The notes below the pieces were generated by a model. That model made no database searches, was not told the origin of the DNA, and saw nothing but the letters and a program-made list of their open reading frames with translations. Made by a program: the position numbers and the translations under genes. Positions 46,567 through 55,256 of a stretch of 64,000 nucleotides of DNA are shown here, piece by piece; the first letter of the stretch is position 1; the number at the start of each line of letters is the position of its first letter. Source of the DNA: Streptococcus pseudopneumoniae (GTDB lineage Bacteria; Bacillota; Bacilli; Lactobacillales; Streptococcaceae); contig NZ_JUUZ01000010.1 in assembly GCF_001074155.1 (NCBI RefSeq), positions 1 through 64,000 on the forward strand, read 5' to 3'.

Positions 46567-47031
46567 TTAGTTCTTATCTGATTCTTCGAACGGTGTCACC
46601 TCGATGACTTCTTCGACATTAACTGCCTGAGGTTCACTATAGTTTACCACTTCAGTTTCTTTTGTCGGCATAGCATGTAAAATCAAAAGGGCAATCCCTC
46701 CCATAGGGACGAAGCGAAGGAAGATAAAGGCCCAGTGGAATCCGGCATCACGCAAACGGCGAACTGATAAAGCTAAAGTCGGTACCAAGATTGCTAGGTA
46801 GAAAATTGCATAAATAATGACAACTAAACCCAAAACCATAAAAGTAGCTTCGCTCACTGAATCGTCTACTGAAGCCATCACGGCACTAAGAAATACAGTG
46901 TAGAAATAGATAATCCAGAAAGGAATAGAAAGGATAAAGTTTCCTAACCAAACCCACCAGTAATCTGAGCGCGTTGAACGTCCAGTGAACTCTGCATAAT
47001 TCTTAAAAAAATTCTTATACGCGTTAATCAT
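46567..47031 (-). CDS. DUF805 membrane protein (copy 2)
   Basis: 154-residue DUF805 protein. N-terminus MINAYKNFFKNYAEFTGRST and LSVRRLRDAGFHWAFIF match the two neighbouring copies. Unlike them it has a C-terminal acidic extension of about 35 residues after the last membrane segment (EPQAVNVEEVIEVTPF). Function unknown. It lies 74 bp upstream of copy 3. Confidence 0.9.
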   Translation of the reverse strand: MINAYKNFFKNYAEFTGRSTRSDYWWVWLGNFILSIPFWIIYFYTVFLSAVMASVDDSVSEATFMVLGLVVIIYAIFYLAILVPTLALSVRRLRDAGFHWAFIFLRFVPMGGIALLILHAMPTKETEVVNYSEPQAVNVEEVIEVTPFEESDKN

Positions 47032-47085
47032 GAGATACTCCCAATTTTTATTTTACTAGTAGATACTCGAGTTTACAATTATAGA

Positions 47086-47119
47086 ACACTCCCAAATCCA
47101 ACTAGAGACTTGGGAGTAT
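47086..47119. other. Hairpin between DUF805 copies 1 and 2
   Basis: ACTCCCAA and TTGGGAGT form an 8-bp perfect stem around a loop of about 14-18 nt. No strong T-run follows on the minus strand, so it is at most a weak terminator of copy 1. Confidence 0.4.
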
Positions 47120-47203
47120 TGGTAAATTGTCCAACAAGACTCAAGAAGCCCGATTCAAGATTGAATTTTCTTCGTTCTTGTATCTTTCTTCAGACAGTTG
47201 AAC

Positions 47204-47560
47204 TTATAATGTTTCCTTTGTTGGCATAGCAAAAAGTACTAGAAGAACAATACTACCCAGTGGAACGAATAAAATAAAGATCAATGCCCAGTGGAAACCA
47301 GCATCACGAAGGCGACGTACCATCAAAGCAAGTGACGGCAAGAAAAGTGCTAGGCCAAAAATAAAATAAATAATAGCGATAAAGCCCAAAGTTATAAGAG
47401 CACCCTCGTTTCGCGAGTTAGCCAGAGCATTTCCGTATGTTAAGAAGAAAGGAATATAAAGAATAAAATTCCCAAGGCAAACCCACCAATAGTCGGAACG
47501 TGTTGAACGACCTGCAAAATCTACATATCCTTTAAAAAAATTCTTATAAGCGTTAATCAT
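47204..47560 (-). CDS. DUF805 membrane protein (copy 1)
   Basis: 118-residue DUF805 protein, first of the three copies. It has MINAYKNFFKGYVDFAGRST and LMVRRLRDAGFHWALIF and three to four hydrophobic helices. A 172-bp gap with a hairpin precedes copy 2. Function unknown; DUF805 proteins often sit near stress and envelope genes. Confidence 0.9.
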   Translation of the reverse strand: MINAYKNFFKGYVDFAGRSTRSDYWWVCLGNFILYIPFFLTYGNALANSRNEGALITLGFIAIIYFIFGLALFLPSLALMVRRLRDAGFHWALIFILFVPLGSIVLLVLFAMPTKETL

Positions 47561-47656
47561 AAGTTACTCCCTAATTTTTTATTTACTATAGTTTACCATA
47601 TCTGTTCAATAATAACAAGTTTGTTCAAAAAACTCTGAAAGTCTCTCGAAATCTAG

Positions 47657-47712
47657 AAAAAAAAAAGATACTATCCGCTCTTTCTCATAAACAGAAGTTA
47701 CAGATAATATCT
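47657..47712 (-). terminator. Terminator of the CapD-like gene
   Basis: On the minus strand AGATATTATC (complement of 47703-47712) pairs with GATAGTATCT (complement of 47666-47675) through one wobble, followed by a run of T. The loop is long (27 nt) but partly paired. Confidence 0.7.
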
Positions 47713-47721
47713 CATCTATAT

Positions 47722-49572
47722 TTAGTCAACGTGTGTTGTTTCATTAGCAAAAGCTATGATTGCTCTCTTCAATTCAGAGCCTTGCAAGATACGGAATTCT
47801 TCAATCTTTTGATTGATCATTTCAAGAGGCATTACATTTACCTTACCAACAAAGATTTTGTCCATTACTTGATTGTCTACTAGTTCGGTTGAGACAAGTA
47901 ATTCCTCGTATAGTTTTTCACCTGGACGGATCCCTACTTCTACGATTGGAATTTCATTTTCAGTATGACCACTGAGTAGAACCATTTTCTTAGCCAAGTC
48001 GTAAATGCGTACAGGTTTACCCATATCAAGGATAAAGACTTCCCCATCCTTGGCATAAGCACCCGCATGAATCACCAAACGACTAGCTTCTGGAATGGTC
48101 ATGAAGTAACGAGTCATGCGGAAGTCTGTCACCGTTACAGGTCCGCCTTCAGCAATCTGACGTTCAAAGACAGGAATCACACTACCACGACTACCAAGTA
48201 CATTACCGAAACGAACCGCACAGTAGGTTGATTGGCTACGTTGATTAAATCCAGTCACAATCAACTCAGCAACACGTTTTGTTGCTCCCATTACGTTTGG
48301 TGGATTAACAGCCTTATCTGTCGAAATCATGACCATTTTTGGAACTCTAGCAGCGTCAACTGCTCTGGCAACATTATAGGTTCCAAGGATATTGTTCTTG
48401 AAGGCTTCTTTGGGATTGCGTTCCATCATCGGAACATGTTTATGGGCTGCAGCATGGTAAACAATCGCTGGTTCGTACTGTTCAAAAACTTGAAGCAAAC
48501 GATCGTAATCTTGAATATCAGCAATGACAGGAACAAAATCAATTTCCTGGAACTTGCGAATTAATTCATGGTAAATCAGATAAATAGAGTTTTCTCCATG
48601 ACCGAGCAGAATGACACGTTCAGGATTGAAACGACTAACCTGACGACAGATTTCTGAACCGATTGATCCTCCAGCACCGGTCACCAAGATGGTTTTTCCA
48701 GTGATTTCAGAACCCAGACGTGATTCATCAAGCTGAATCTCCTTACGTCCTAAAAGGTCTGTAATATCGATTTTCTGGAAACTACCCGCTTGAAGTTGGA
48801 TTCCTTGCACAACTGACTCAATCATCGGCATCTTATAGCATTTTACACCGATATGGTTACACATTTGAAGGATTCGCTCATATTCAGATGGATCTAGTGA
48901 CGGAATCGCAACGATAACTTTTTCAACTCTATAGCGTTTAGCCAATTCTGGTAGGTCATCATAAGAACCCAAAACTGGGATTTTCCCAAGCTTTTGTCCC
49001 TTTTTCTTTTCATCATTATCCAAAATCCCAACCAGTTCAAGGTCACTGGTAGGATGTTGGTAGCTGTCCATAAAGAGCGCACCACCATCACCTGCACCAA
49101 TCAAGAAGGTACGGCGGTGTTCTCCTTCGCCATTTCCCTTTCTACGTCTTGAGTAAATCAACTGCCAGGTGATACGAGGAAGGAGAATCAAGAAGGTAGT
49201 TAATAGGATAAAGAGTACGATAAAGCGGACAGAAAAGAGCGGCAAGAAAGCATAGCAGATAACATAAGATAAAACACTACTGATAGTCACTCCGAAGAAA
49301 ATCTTCATGAAATCTGTTATTTTGCTATATCGACTAATACTAGCATTCAACCCCCAGAATCCAATCATCAGTTGGTAGAAAAGGAAGGTTAGACCTGTGT
49401 AAATGACATAGTCTACCGGGGCTGGATTAATCAAGCCATAAAATAGAATATAGGAAACAATAATTGATAAGACCATACTGGCAATATCAAAAAATCCCCA
49501 AAATATTTGTTTCTGTTGTTTATTTAATACTTCAACCAGATCAATTACGTAATCTGTTATTTTTTTATTCAT
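47722..49572 (-). CDS. CapD/FlaA1-type nucleotide-sugar 4,6-dehydratase/epimerase, membrane-bound
   Basis: 616-residue protein of the long CapD (WbpM-like) type. Four transmembrane helices occupy about 20-130, then a first nucleotide-binding fold (FLIGAGDGGALF, about 150-162), and the SDR catalytic domain with VTGAGGSIGSEICRQ (about 296) and STDKAVNPPNVMGATKR, where Met replaces the usual SDR Tyr, as is normal in this subfamily. It probably makes a 4-keto-6-deoxy sugar for surface polysaccharide. It is downstream of a glycosyltransferase gene on the same strand. Confidence 0.93.
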   Translation of the reverse strand: MNKKITDYVIDLVEVLNKQQKQIFWGFFDIASMVLSIIVSYILFYGLINPAPVDYVIYTGLTFLFYQLMIGFWGLNASISRYSKITDFMKIFFGVTISSVLSYVICYAFLPLFSVRFIVLFILLTTFLILLPRITWQLIYSRRRKGNGEGEHRRTFLIGAGDGGALFMDSYQHPTSDLELVGILDNDEKKKGQKLGKIPVLGSYDDLPELAKRYRVEKVIVAIPSLDPSEYERILQMCNHIGVKCYKMPMIESVVQGIQLQAGSFQKIDITDLLGRKEIQLDESRLGSEITGKTILVTGAGGSIGSEICRQVSRFNPERVILLGHGENSIYLIYHELIRKFQEIDFVPVIADIQDYDRLLQVFEQYEPAIVYHAAAHKHVPMMERNPKEAFKNNILGTYNVARAVDAARVPKMVMISTDKAVNPPNVMGATKRVAELIVTGFNQRSQSTYCAVRFGNVLGSRGSVIPVFERQIAEGGPVTVTDFRMTRYFMTIPEASRLVIHAGAYAKDGEVFILDMGKPVRIYDLAKKMVLLSGHTENEIPIVEVGIRPGEKLYEELLVSTELVDNQVMDKIFVGKVNVMPLEMINQKIEEFRILQGSELKRAIIAFANETTHVD

Positions 49573-49650
49573 GTGAATGGTATCCTCCTACACAGAATCA
49601 CATTTTCTAGCAGTAATAAGATATAGTTTTAAAATCCTATCAGCTAGACA

Positions 49651-50481
49651 TTACTTGCTTTTTCTTAGAAGTTTCAAAAATATAAACTGTCGCACAAATC
49701 CTGGACATAGGGCAACGACAACTTGGATTAAAACACTTTTCAGATATTCGCCATAAGAAATCTGTCCTCGAGCGTGCATTCTTTGACGTGCTTGGCGATA
49801 GAGTTTGAGGTAGCGAAGACCTCCACGGCGTTCAAACATCCCCGCTCCCACGCGCACCTTACATAGAATTTGATCCACATTTCCAGTTCGAGCTCCAGCA
49901 CTAATCATATTGAGCCAGAGAAGATCATCTTCCATATAAAGACCGTCCTCGTAGTTACCAGCCTTTAGCACCATTTCTTTTTTGAACATAACAGTCATAT
50001 GATTAAAGGCACTTCTCATACGTTGGTAGACAATGATATCCTCATGCTTAGTCGGTACACGACGGTAAGACACAATCTCGTCAGGTTGGTCGATAAACTC
50101 TGCGATATGACCACCTAGCAGGTCCAAGTTTTCTTTTTCCATCAATTCGAACTGTTGTTCGAAACGGTCTTCAACAGCAATATCATCTGTATCCATACGA
50201 GCAATGACGTTATATTGGCACTGTAAGACACCGTACTGAAGCGCTAAACCTAAGCCACGATTTTGCTCAAGTGGGCAACGTTTGATTGGAATACTTGACT
50301 GTGCTTCCAATTTCTCCAAAACTTGATACAGTTCAGGTGTCAGCGGACCATCTTCGACGATTACCACTTCGCTAGGTTTGAGCGTTTGATGTAAGATACT
50401 CTCTACTGCCTCTTCTAGAAAGGCTGGATTTTCTTTAACATAGACTGACATCAGGACGCTAAATTTACGATTTTCAGACAC
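49651..50481 (-). CDS. Family 2 glycosyltransferase
   Basis: 276-residue GT2 enzyme. It has the nucleotide-sugar start SVLMSVYVKENPAFLEEAVES, the DXD motif in ARMDTDDIA (about 95-103), and the acceptor-side DGLYMEDDLLWLN. The C-terminus is basic with a short amphipathic segment. Start is GTG at 50479-50481 with GGAG 7 nt upstream. It is likely part of surface polysaccharide assembly with the following CapD-like enzyme; the sugar is unknown. Confidence 0.93.
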   Translation of the reverse strand: MSENRKFSVLMSVYVKENPAFLEEAVESILHQTLKPSEVVIVEDGPLTPELYQVLEKLEAQSSIPIKRCPLEQNRGLGLALQYGVLQCQYNVIARMDTDDIAVEDRFEQQFELMEKENLDLLGGHIAEFIDQPDEIVSYRRVPTKHEDIIVYQRMRSAFNHMTVMFKKEMVLKAGNYEDGLYMEDDLLWLNMISAGARTGNVDQILCKVRVGAGMFERRGGLRYLKLYRQARQRMHARGQISYGEYLKSVLIQVVVALCPGFVRQFIFLKLLRKSK

Positions 50482-50635
50482 AGTAGTTCTCCAATGTATA
50501 GATTTTCTTTCACTATTTTATCACAATTTTTCAGACTTTCCTATTTTTATTTGAATCCCAGAAAAAACTAGTAAATATATTGTCCTTATTTTCTATGATT
50601 TCCTTTGGGAAAGTCGAGGATTACCTCACGTTAGC

Positions 50636-50689
50636 TTGACATCTTTAGGGAAAAAAATTAAAATAAGCTGTTATCAAAATCAGCTTATT
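50636..50689 (+). promoter_or_regulatory. Promoter and operator-like dyad of the MFS gene
   Basis: A perfect TTGACA (50636-50641), 17-bp spacer and TAAAAT (50659-50664). A perfect inverted repeat AATAAGCTG/CAGCTTATT (50662-50670 with 50681-50689) overlaps the -10 and the start site and ends next to the GAGG ribosome-binding site. The position is that of a repressor operator; the regulator is not adjacent. Confidence 0.6.
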
Positions 50690-50698
50690 GAGGTTCAC

Positions 50699-51865
50699 AT
50701 GAAAAAACGATCACTCTTTTTTATTCTAGGAATTATCTTAATCGGAGCGGTCTTAAGAGCTCCTTTCACAGCTTTACCGACTATTTTAGGTGATATTGCC
50801 CAAGGTTTAGGCGTGGAAGTTAGTTCACTTGGTGTTTTGACCAGTCTCCCTCTCTTGATGTTTGCCCTCTTCTCCTCTTTTGCGACTCGTTTAGCTCAAA
50901 AAATTGGACTCGAGCACCTTTTCACCTATAGTCTTATCGTATTGACCATAGGTTCAGTGATTCGTATCTTTAATCTTCCTCTACTCTATCTAGGGACTTT
51001 ACTCATCGGAGCAAGTATTGCGATCTTTAACGTGCTCCTTCCTAGCGCCATTCAGGCCAATCACCCACAAAAGATTGGCTTTCTGACAACCATCTATGTG
51101 ACCTCTATGGGGATTACAACGGCTCTTGCCTCCTATCTCTCTGTACCCATTACTCAAGTAAGCTCTTGGAAAGGCTTGATTCTCTGTTTATCCTTGGTCT
51201 GCCTACTAACTTTAGTTGCCTGGTTCCCCAATCATCGTCACAATCATTTTCTAAAAGGAAGTGAGAAAAAACAAAAGAAAGAGAATATCTTAAAAAACAA
51301 GGAAGTTTGGGCTATTATTGTATTCGGTGGACTTCAGTCCTTACTCTTCTATACCAGTATGACCTGGTTACCTACCATGGCAATCAGTGCTGGCTTATCT
51401 CACACAGATGCCGGTCTTTTAGCTTCGATCTTTTCTCTAACTAGTATCCCCTTCTCTATGACTATTCCAAGTTTAACGACTCGTTTGTCCAATCGTCACC
51501 GTCAAATCATGCTGACAGTCATCTCTATCGCTGGATTGCTTGGAATTGCCATGCTCTTATACCCGAGCAATAGTTTCCTCTACTGGTTAGTAGCGCATCT
51601 CTTGATTGGTACTGCCTGTAGCGCTCTTTTCCCTTATCTCATGGTTTGCTTCTCCATCAAAACAAGCTCGCCTGAAAAGACGGCCCAATTGTCTGGACTT
51701 GCCCAGACCGGAGGCTATATTTTGGCAGCCATCGGCCCAACCCTCTTTGGTTACAGCTTTGACATCTTCCATTCCTGGGTCCCAGCTGTTATTACCCTCC
51801 TAGTCATTGATATCATCATGACGGTCGCCCTCTTTATGGTGGATAAATCGGATAAAATCCTCTAA
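50699..51865 (+). CDS. MFS transporter, CynX/NimT type
   Basis: 388-residue major facilitator with 12 predicted transmembrane helices. The start MKKRSLFFILGIILIGAVLR and the segment TALPTILGDIAQGLGV match the CynX/NimT (cyanate/nitroimidazole) branch. Substrate unknown. The ATG at 50699 has GAGG upstream, while the frame opened 21 codons earlier begins on the -35 box. It is monocistronic, with a terminator after it. Confidence 0.9.
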   Translation: MKKRSLFFILGIILIGAVLRAPFTALPTILGDIAQGLGVEVSSLGVLTSLPLLMFALFSSFATRLAQKIGLEHLFTYSLIVLTIGSVIRIFNLPLLYLGTLLIGASIAIFNVLLPSAIQANHPQKIGFLTTIYVTSMGITTALASYLSVPITQVSSWKGLILCLSLVCLLTLVAWFPNHRHNHFLKGSEKKQKKENILKNKEVWAIIVFGGLQSLLFYTSMTWLPTMAISAGLSHTDAGLLASIFSLTSIPFSMTIPSLTTRLSNRHRQIMLTVISIAGLLGIAMLLYPSNSFLYWLVAHLLIGTACSALFPYLMVCFSIKTSSPEKTAQLSGLAQTGGYILAAIGPTLFGYSFDIFHSWVPAVITLLVIDIIMTVALFMVDKSDKIL

Positions 51866-51902
51866 AAAGATTTTAGAATTTACCACAGATAAACACACTT
51901 TT

Positions 51903-51928
51903 CAAGCCAGACTGAGTCTGGTTTTTTG
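51903..51928 (+). terminator. Terminator of the MFS gene
   Basis: 6-bp perfect stem CCAGAC/GTCTGG (51907-51912 with 51916-51921), extended by A-T pairs, TGA loop, six T residues. Confidence 0.8.
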
Positions 51929-52214
51929 GATCTTCACAACATTTTACAAAGTATAGATTTACCAAGCATACTACTCTTACTATGCGCAAAAATGATATAA
52001 TAAAGCTAGGAAAACTTCGGTTACAATTTTTTAGGAGTAGCACTGTTTGGGTACATAAAAGGTTATTACTTTCGGAATTGATAGTTGAAGCGATGCTAAA
52101 GTTGAAATTATAAACGTCTACATTCATAATTGTTTTAACACCATTAAGAAATTTTGATTAGATAAAAAATCTCGATTAACCCAGGACCATCGAATCATAT
52201 AAGGAGAAATTTGT
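51929..52214 (+). other. Gene-free stretch upstream of the leucine-rich protein gene
   Basis: I see no convincing gene here. An extended -10 (TGATATAAT near 51988) is a possible promoter. The sequence is A/T rich and a short frame around 52033-52112 is open without a start codon, possibly gene decay. The leucine-rich protein gene has its own AAGGAG at the end. Confidence 0.4.
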
Positions 52215-53711
52215 ATGCTAGCAAAAGCAGGGGACGTCTATTGTGTTTACAATTTCCATCTAAAAAAATACACAGCTTGTCAGATAACCAAGATAGAAGA
52301 GGGGGAGAAAAAGCCGCAGGCTGTCCTACTGTCTTTAGACTGGTCAGGAAAACAACCTCTTAGAGAAGAAGAACTATCTTCTTTGAAGCCACTCTATATA
52401 GATTTTATGTACTGGGAAAGAAACTTACATCTCAGTAATGTTGATATTCATGTACCGTCACATTATATTTTTATTGGTAATACAACACCATTAACAACCG
52501 AAAGCACAAACACATATGCTATGTTTTGGGGGAATGGTTACGATATTTATAGGCAACTGAAATGGCAAGAAATACCAAAAGAAAAAAGAGATTTATTTAA
52601 GAAAGCAGATAAAAGCAAGGAAAAAGTTTCATTTACAGGAAATGAGTGCCGTATTTCTAAACACAATATCAATGACGAGTGGACGCCTTTTGAAGATGCA
52701 TTAGAATTAAAAGTCTTTCCTTGTTTATCTAAGTTGGCATTAACTAGATGGCACAAAAATTTATATGAATATTTACAGTCAACTCCTTTTATTACAGAAC
52801 TAGTTCTTGAGAATCATGGACAAACAAAACTGGATTTTTCTAAGACATCCATACATCGGCTTTCCATTGATTTGACAGGCGTAGAGGAACTTAGATTGAA
52901 CGATGATTTGGAGGAGCTAGTCTTATTAGGAGACATGAGCGACAATTGTCAAATACTTGTAAAGGACCATGGAGCCAGCTTACGATTACAACTTGATAGT
53001 TCTCTACCTAAGGCACTGGGATTAAAAGATTTAGGAGCCATCCATTGTTCTAACATCCTTGAAATAGACTTTGCACAAATCTTGAATAACTATCCAAGAC
53101 TTAGGGAATTAAGATTGTGGGGGAAACCTGGTCATATTCTTAATTTCCATAAATTATCAGAGTTCAAAGAGTTAGTCATGTTTTCCACTGTTGATTTGTT
53201 TGGCTTTACTGCAGAGGATATTCCCAAACCAGAAGATTTACCTCGATTAAGCATGTTTTGGATGAGTAGCTTGCCAGAAGAGGCCGCTAAAGTAGCCAAA
53301 AAATATTATAAAAAACAGCAGGACAAGGGACTAAATCTTTGGATAACAAAACCGAGAAAAGCTGAATGGCTAGCCCAAAACCTAGACAATCCATTTCGCT
53401 CATGGGATGGACAAGAAAATATTTCAACCGCAAACGCAAAAAAAGCAGCCTCTCTATATAGAAAGACTAGAGCAAGTGTTATAAAGCTTCTAGAAAACCC
53501 CAACGAGGACACTATGAAACACATAGAAGTCCTCATAAGAGAGTATACTCAAGGTTTCAATAAAATGGACAAGCGTAACTGTTTTATTGAAACAATCGAG
53601 AGAGAGGATATCTATGATGCCCTGATCGAGATCTTAGATTTACTACCTGAAGATTTAGGGATGGACAAAGAAAAATTTATAGAAATCTTTGATGAGCTAA
53701 AAGATTTTTAA
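52215..53711 (+). CDS. Leucine-rich-repeat-like protein, function unknown
   Basis: 498-residue soluble protein. The N-terminal ~125 residues (AGDVYCVYNFHLKKYTACQ, DWSGKQPLREEEL) form one domain; about 165-360 contain irregular leucine-rich repeats (ITELVLENH, LRLNDDLEELVLLG, YPRLRELRLWGKPG); the C-terminal ~110 residues are helical (AKKAASLYRKTRASVIKLL). There is no signal peptide. Similar large proteins are annotated in Firmicutes as gliding motility proteins or immunity proteins; I would not assign either. It is A/T richer than its neighbours, consistent with transfer, and is followed by a small protein 41 bp downstream. Confidence 0.8.
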   Translation: MLAKAGDVYCVYNFHLKKYTACQITKIEEGEKKPQAVLLSLDWSGKQPLREEELSSLKPLYIDFMYWERNLHLSNVDIHVPSHYIFIGNTTPLTTESTNTYAMFWGNGYDIYRQLKWQEIPKEKRDLFKKADKSKEKVSFTGNECRISKHNINDEWTPFEDALELKVFPCLSKLALTRWHKNLYEYLQSTPFITELVLENHGQTKLDFSKTSIHRLSIDLTGVEELRLNDDLEELVLLGDMSDNCQILVKDHGASLRLQLDSSLPKALGLKDLGAIHCSNILEIDFAQILNNYPRLRELRLWGKPGHILNFHKLSEFKELVMFSTVDLFGFTAEDIPKPEDLPRLSMFWMSSLPEEAAKVAKKYYKKQQDKGLNLWITKPRKAEWLAQNLDNPFRSWDGQENISTANAKKAASLYRKTRASVIKLLENPNEDTMKHIEVLIREYTQGFNKMDKRNCFIETIEREDIYDALIEILDLLPEDLGMDKEKFIEIFDELKDF

Positions 53712-53752
53712 ATGAGAAGTCTTTCTAGTTCATTCTTGAAACGGAGATTATC

Positions 53753-54178
53753 ATGACTAACTTTATACAGACTATCACAGTCGAAAATCGGCAGGTCGAC
53801 AAAGAAAATTACTTTACAATTGGCTACTCTCCAGAGATAGAAAAATCTTTACTGTGTGTTTATATTTCTTGGATTGCTGGTTACGAACGCTATTACGAGT
53901 TAGAGGACGGAGATTTGGCTCTCTTTGAAAGCAAACGAGAAGAATTTCTCAAAAAATATGAAAAAGAAATCAAGGCTTATCGGACTGAAAGATTGATTGG
54001 TTCTGGGGCTCTGAGGGATTACAATTTTAGTTCTTTGCCTGAGAATATCCTAAAAAACTTGGATAGCTATCCTCCATTTAATGGATATGTCTATCAAAAC
54101 GGCATCCTCTGTGCTAGAATCAAGATTGAAGACAAGTATTTTTATCTTCCGCCCATTTATGATGAGGATTGCAGATAA
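53753..54178 (+). CDS. Small acidic hypothetical protein, possibly immunity-like
   Basis: 141-residue soluble acidic protein (MTNFIQTITVENRQVDKENY, ending YFYLPPIYDEDCR). Composition and size resemble immunity proteins of polymorphic toxin systems, but no family is recognised and no toxin gene is present. GGAG precedes the ATG. It is 41 bp after the leucine-rich gene and probably cotranscribed. Confidence 0.75.
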   Translation: MTNFIQTITVENRQVDKENYFTIGYSPEIEKSLLCVYISWIAGYERYYELEDGDLALFESKREEFLKKYEKEIKAYRTERLIGSGALRDYNFSSLPENILKNLDSYPPFNGYVYQNGILCARIKIEDKYFYLPPIYDEDCR

Positions 54179-54238
54179 GTATTGCCTCAAAGTAATGCAA
54201 AACAGCCTCCAATCTTCTAGTTTTTACTAGGAAATTTT

Positions 54239-54329
54239 TATATATAAAAATTTTACACATATTGCTTGACAGGGCTTACATTTAGATGTATGATGTATGT
54301 GTAGAATAATTATATATAAAATTTTTACA
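54239..54329 (+). promoter_or_regulatory. padR promoter flanked by two 19-bp direct repeats
   Basis: TTGACA (54266-54271), 17-bp spacer, TATGAT (54289-54294). TATATATAAAAATTTTACA (54239-54257) and TATATATAAAATTTTTACA (54311-54329) differ at one base and lie on either side of the promoter. They are natural candidates for PadR operators; the second is in the 5' UTR. Confidence 0.65.
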
Positions 54330-54349
54330 TAATGAAAAGGAGGTGCCCC

Positions 54350-54676
54350 ATGTATTTTCCGACATCAGCGGCTTTGATTGAATTTCTCATCTTGGCCATT
54401 CTAGAACAAGGGGATTCCTATGGTTATGAAATTAGCCAAACCATTAAACTCATTGCCAAAATCAAGGAATCTACCCTCTACCCCATCTTGAAAAAACTAG
54501 ATACCAACCGCTATCTGACTACATACTCTCGCGAATACCAAGGTCGGATGCGGAAATACTACTCCTTAACAGAGATTGGGGAGGAGCAACTATTTGTACT
54601 CAGAGAAGAGTGGACACTCTACACTGACACTATCAACGGCATCATAGAAGGGAGCGTTCGCCATGACAAGAACTGA
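54350..54676 (+). CDS. PadR-family transcriptional repressor
   Basis: 108-residue winged-helix regulator of the short PadR class. The DNA-binding part reads LILAILEQGDSYGYEISQT and ESTLYPILKKLDTNRYL; YYSLTEIGEEQL follows. The ATG at 54350-54352 has AAGGAGG 6 nt upstream, while an earlier ATG at 54332 overlaps that site. It overlaps the next gene by 14 bp. In this family the operon is usually autoregulated and often induced by envelope stress or antimicrobial peptides. Confidence 0.93.
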   Translation: MYFPTSAALIEFLILAILEQGDSYGYEISQTIKLIAKIKESTLYPILKKLDTNRYLTTYSREYQGRMRKYYSLTEIGEEQLFVLREEWTLYTDTINGIIEGSVRHDKN

Positions 54677-55256
54677 ATATTTGAATCAGCTTGAAGCCTA
54701 TCTGATGAAGCTTCCTCAATCTGATCGCATCGAAGCCATGGACTACTTCAAAGAACTCTTTGATGATGCTGGTCCAGAAGGAGAGGAAGAACTCATAGCT
54801 AGCCTCGGTAGTCCAAAAGAGGCTGCCCATGATGTCCTGACTACACTTCTTGATAAAAAAATCAACGAAGAAAATTCCAATAAGAACAACCGACAAGTTT
54901 TACAAATCGCAATCCTCGCACTTCTGGCTGCACCTATTGGGATTCCAGTCGGAATTGGTCTTCTCATGGCTATCATCGGGATTTTTATCGCTGCGGTTAG
55001 TGTACTTTTAGCCTTCTTTGCTGTATCAGCAGCTGGAATGATCCTCGGAGCTGTTCTCCTATTTGAAAGCTTCTACATTCTGGCTGAATCTACATCTGCC
55101 TTTGTGCTGATTTTTGGAGGAGGTTTACTGGCAATCGGAGCTTCATCCCTAGTTTTGCTAGCAACTTCCTATGTGACCCGTTTCTTTGGATTACTAGTCC
55201 TTCGACTTATCCAATGGATTCTTAATAGAGGAAAGAGAGGTGAAAGACATGCGTAA
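54663..55256 (+). CDS. HAAS/DUF1700 membrane protein
   Basis: 197-residue protein. The N-terminal ~75 residues are the HAAS domain (YLNQLEAYLMKLPQSDRIEA, EELIASLGSPKEAAHDVL), which in this family interacts with PadR-like partners. Four to five hydrophobic segments follow. It is in the middle of a PadR-HAAS-DUF4097 operon, overlapping genes on both sides. Confidence 0.92.
   Translation: MTRTEYLNQLEAYLMKLPQSDRIEAMDYFKELFDDAGPEGEEELIASLGSPKEAAHDVLTTLLDKKINEENSNKNNRQVLQIAILALLAAPIGIPVGIGLLMAIIGIFIAAVSVLLAFFAVSAAGMILGAVLLFESFYILAESTSAFVLIFGGGLLAIGASSLVLLATSYVTRFFGLLVLRLIQWILNRGKRGERHA

Noticed and set aside
51873..52127. Minus-strand 84-codon open frame upstream of the leucine-rich gene
   Set aside because: It overlaps the MFS terminator, has no ribosome-binding site and has random-looking composition.
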